From NCBI GenBank assembly GCA_900313745.1, contig OMSM01000232.1, positions 1 through 6,367 on the forward strand: 6,367 bases of DNA, read 5' to 3'. Numbering within the stretch: the stretch's first letter is position 1; each line of letters begins with the position of its first letter. This DNA is from an uncultured Lachnospiraceae bacterium (GTDB taxonomy: Bacteria > Bacillota > Clostridia > Lachnospirales > Lachnospiraceae). Of the stretch, positions 4,673-6,367 are shown piece by piece. The notes under the pieces are model-generated. The model made no database searches and was not told the origin of the DNA. It saw only the letters and a program-made list of their open reading frames with translations. A program made the position numbers and the translations under genes.

Positions 4673-6367
4673 GTGGGACATTTCCGCACCATTCCGGACC
4701 GCATGGCGGGTGAAGAATATCATATCATCGGAGGCCCTCTCACCTTCTCTGTCTCGAGAGTCGAGCTGACCCTCGCGCCGGGGGAGACGGGTGAGGGCTC
4801 CTTTACGGTTTACGGCCCCGCAGGATACGTCTCGGAGGGGCTTGTCGGCACCTCCACCGTGCGGATGCACTGCATTACAAAGGAGTTCGCCGGCTCCGCG
4901 GACGAGGTCGCCTACCGCTTCGATGCCTCGGGGCTTTCCTCCGGGGATACGGTGGAGGGATATTTCCGCATCGTGTCCAACCAGGGGGAGTACAAGCTTC
5001 CCTTCCTGGTTACTGTCGCAGTTAAGCCTCTCGAGTCCAGGGAAGGGCCTGTGGAGAACCTCCAGCATTTCGCCGCCCTGGCAAAGACGAATTTCGCGGA
5101 GGCGGTACGCCTCTTCTATACCCAGGGATTTCCTTCCATACTTGATCCCTCGAAACCTCAGGAAGCGGAGGCGCTTTCCCTCTACCGCGGGCTTTCCGCT
5201 TCTCCCGGCAACTTCCGCAACGTGGAGGAATTCCTCATCGCCGCGGGACTCAAGCCCGCGGTGAGCTACACCGCGGAGGTCGAGAAGGTCCGCACCGTTC
5301 TCACCGGACGGGAGACCGGATACGGCGAGTTCTATTTCCATATCCTGAAGAACGGGTGGGGGCACACCGCGATCCACGTTAGAACCGAGGGAGATTTCCT
5401 CCATCCCACGGTGACGGAGATCTCCGACGGGGATTTCGAGGGCACGACCTTTGCCTTCCACTATTACGTTGATTACTATGCCCTGCACGGCGGCGTCAAC
5501 CTGGGCAGAATCATCTTCCAGGGCCCCTGGATCAACATCACCATACCGGTGGAGATCGTTCCCGCCGTGACCGGAACCGACCCCGCCTATCACGACAATC
5601 TCGAGTATGCCCAGATCCTCTACAGGATGATGTCCTACTACGAGGATTTCCGGGACAGGAAGATGAACGGGAGAGAGTGGCTCTCCCAGACCGGGCTCCT
5701 CGTGGAGCGCATGATGGCAGTGCGGCCGGATGACCCGGTGACTTCCCTCTACCGCATTCATCTGGACATCAGCGCGGGACAGATCTCCGACGCTGTCTAC
5801 AGGCTCTCGGAGTTCGACCGCAGCTGGCCCGGCGGGCTCACGCCCGCGGAGGAGTGCTACAGGCGCTATCTCGGTGCGCTCTCCGAGGAGGAGCACGGCA
5901 CTCTGGTCACACTGGAGGCGGCGGAAATCGTGGAGCAGGAGCTGCGCAGGGATCCGTCCAACTGGCGTCTCGCATGGCTGTTAATGTATCTCTCCCCGGA
6001 GTACAGGAAGCGCCCGTCGCTCTCCTGGGAGATGCTGAGGGATCAGTTCGGACGCGGCTGCCGCAGTCCCATTCTCTACATCGAGGCCTGGCAGCTCATC
6101 CGGATCAATCCCGCGATCCTGACGGCGCTGGATGATTTCGCGCTGCAGATCCTCTGGTACGCGGTGAAGCGCGGTACGATGAACGAGGCCGTGATGAGCC
6201 ACGTGAACTATCTCGCCGCGCGGGAGAGGGTCTTCCGCCAGAGGCTGTTCCAGATCCTTGCCCGCTCCTACGATGCGGGAATTCTCCCTGCGGACACACT
6301 CAACAGCATCTGTTCGCTGCTGCTTCGCAGCTCCATGTCCGGAAGCGCCTACTTCCCCTACTTCGAG
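4673..6367 (+). CDS. Large DUF5717-like protein of unknown function (3' end outside window)
   Basis: From GTG 4673 the frame stays open for 565 codons to the window edge, so the protein is incomplete. There is no signal peptide or membrane segment, which suggests a cytoplasmic location. Residues 1-127 look beta-rich, with GSFTVYG near 42 and GYFRIVSNQGEYKLPF (96-111). A short helical part follows, including NLQHFAALAKTNFAEAVRLF (129-148), where LAK-NF-EAVRLF recalls my memory of the DUF5717 family. Next come LYRGL (170-174) and NVEEFLIAAG (183-192). A second beta-rich region (about 195-300) contains HGGVNLGRI (272-280) and ends in alternating hydrophobics. From about 310 onward it is helical, rich in Tyr/Trp/Arg/Leu, possibly TPR-like repeats. 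The family identity is from memory of its pattern, not a search. The function is unknown. It appears to have its own promoter, and htpG transcription is terminated before it. Confidence 0.72.
   Translation, partial: MGHFRTIPDRMAGEEYHIIGGPLTFSVSRVELTLAPGETGEGSFTVYGPAGYVSEGLVGTSTVRMHCITKEFAGSADEVAYRFDASGLSSGDTVEGYFRIVSNQGEYKLPFLVTVAVKPLESREGPVENLQHFAALAKTNFAEAVRLFYTQGFPSILDPSKPQEAEALSLYRGLSASPGNFRNVEEFLIAAGLKPAVSYTAEVEKVRTVLTGRETGYGEFYFHILKNGWGHTAIHVRTEGDFLHPTVTEISDGDFEGTTFAFHYYVDYYALHGGVNLGRIIFQGPWINITIPVEIVPAVTGTDPAYHDNLEYAQILYRMMSYYEDFRDRKMNGREWLSQTGLLVERMMAVRPDDPVTSLYRIHLDISAGQISDAVYRLSEFDRSWPGGLTPAEECYRRYLGALSEEEHGTLVTLEAAEIVEQELRRDPSNWRLAWLLMYLSPEYRKRPSLSWEMLRDQFGRGCRSPILYIEAWQLIRINPAILTALDDFALQILWYAVKRGTMNEAVMSHVNYLAARERVFRQRLFQILARSYDAGILPADTLNSICSLLLRSSMSGSAYFPYFE

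Noticed and set aside
4607..5896. 429-codon open frame on the - strand
   Set aside because: It lies antisense to the GTG-started + strand gene, has no ribosome binding site, starts inside the terminator hairpin, and its protein is rich in His/Arg/Gly/Val without recognisable motifs. It is a shadow of GC-rich codon use.
1..6367. CRISPR array, tRNA, rRNA, insertion sequence or prophage signs
   Set aside because: I saw no spaced direct repeats, cloverleaf-like segments, transposase motifs or terminal inverted repeats; the genes look like stable chromosomal housekeeping content.

Overview
The window looks like a chromosomal segment from a GC-rich member of the Lachnospiraceae or a close clostridial relative. 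This rests on four things seen in the sequence: a clostridial-style dihydrofolate reductase without the lid-loop tryptophan, an HtpG of the long clostridial type, a perfect CIRCE element (the HrcA operator of Gram-positive bacteria), and a long protein resembling DUF5717, a family I associate mainly with Lachnospiraceae. All genes lie on the + strand. Coding regions are GC-rich, while the control regions around 2190-2320 and 4585-4660 are AT-rich.

Positions 1-1656 look like one operon. It opens with the last 32 codons of thymidylate synthase. Dihydrofolate reductase (162-653) follows; it recycles the dihydrofolate that thymidylate synthase produces. The reductase gene overlaps by 17 nt a PrsA/SurA-like lipoprotein (637-1656) with a parvulin-type foldase domain. 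After 88 nt comes a small four-helix GtrA-family membrane protein (1745-2173).

Positions 2174-2384 form a control region. It holds a perfect CIRCE inverted repeat (2250-2276), then a TTGACT-17-TAAACT promoter and a strong ribosome binding site, all serving htpG (2385-4502). HtpG is the bacterial Hsp90 and here carries a very acidic 48-residue insert in its middle domain. A perfect 15-bp hairpin with a TTCG loop and A/T flanks (4597-4631) ends the htpG transcript.

A TATAAT box and a GGAGG site then lead into a GTG-started reading frame that stays open from 4673 to the window edge (565 codons visible). It resembles the uncharacterised DUF5717 family: about 300 residues of mainly beta character that may hold two related sandwich domains, then a long alpha-helical region. 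This is the least understood gene here. The window therefore holds a folate/thymidylate unit with an exported foldase attached, an HrcA-type heat-shock unit, and the start of a large protein of unknown function.
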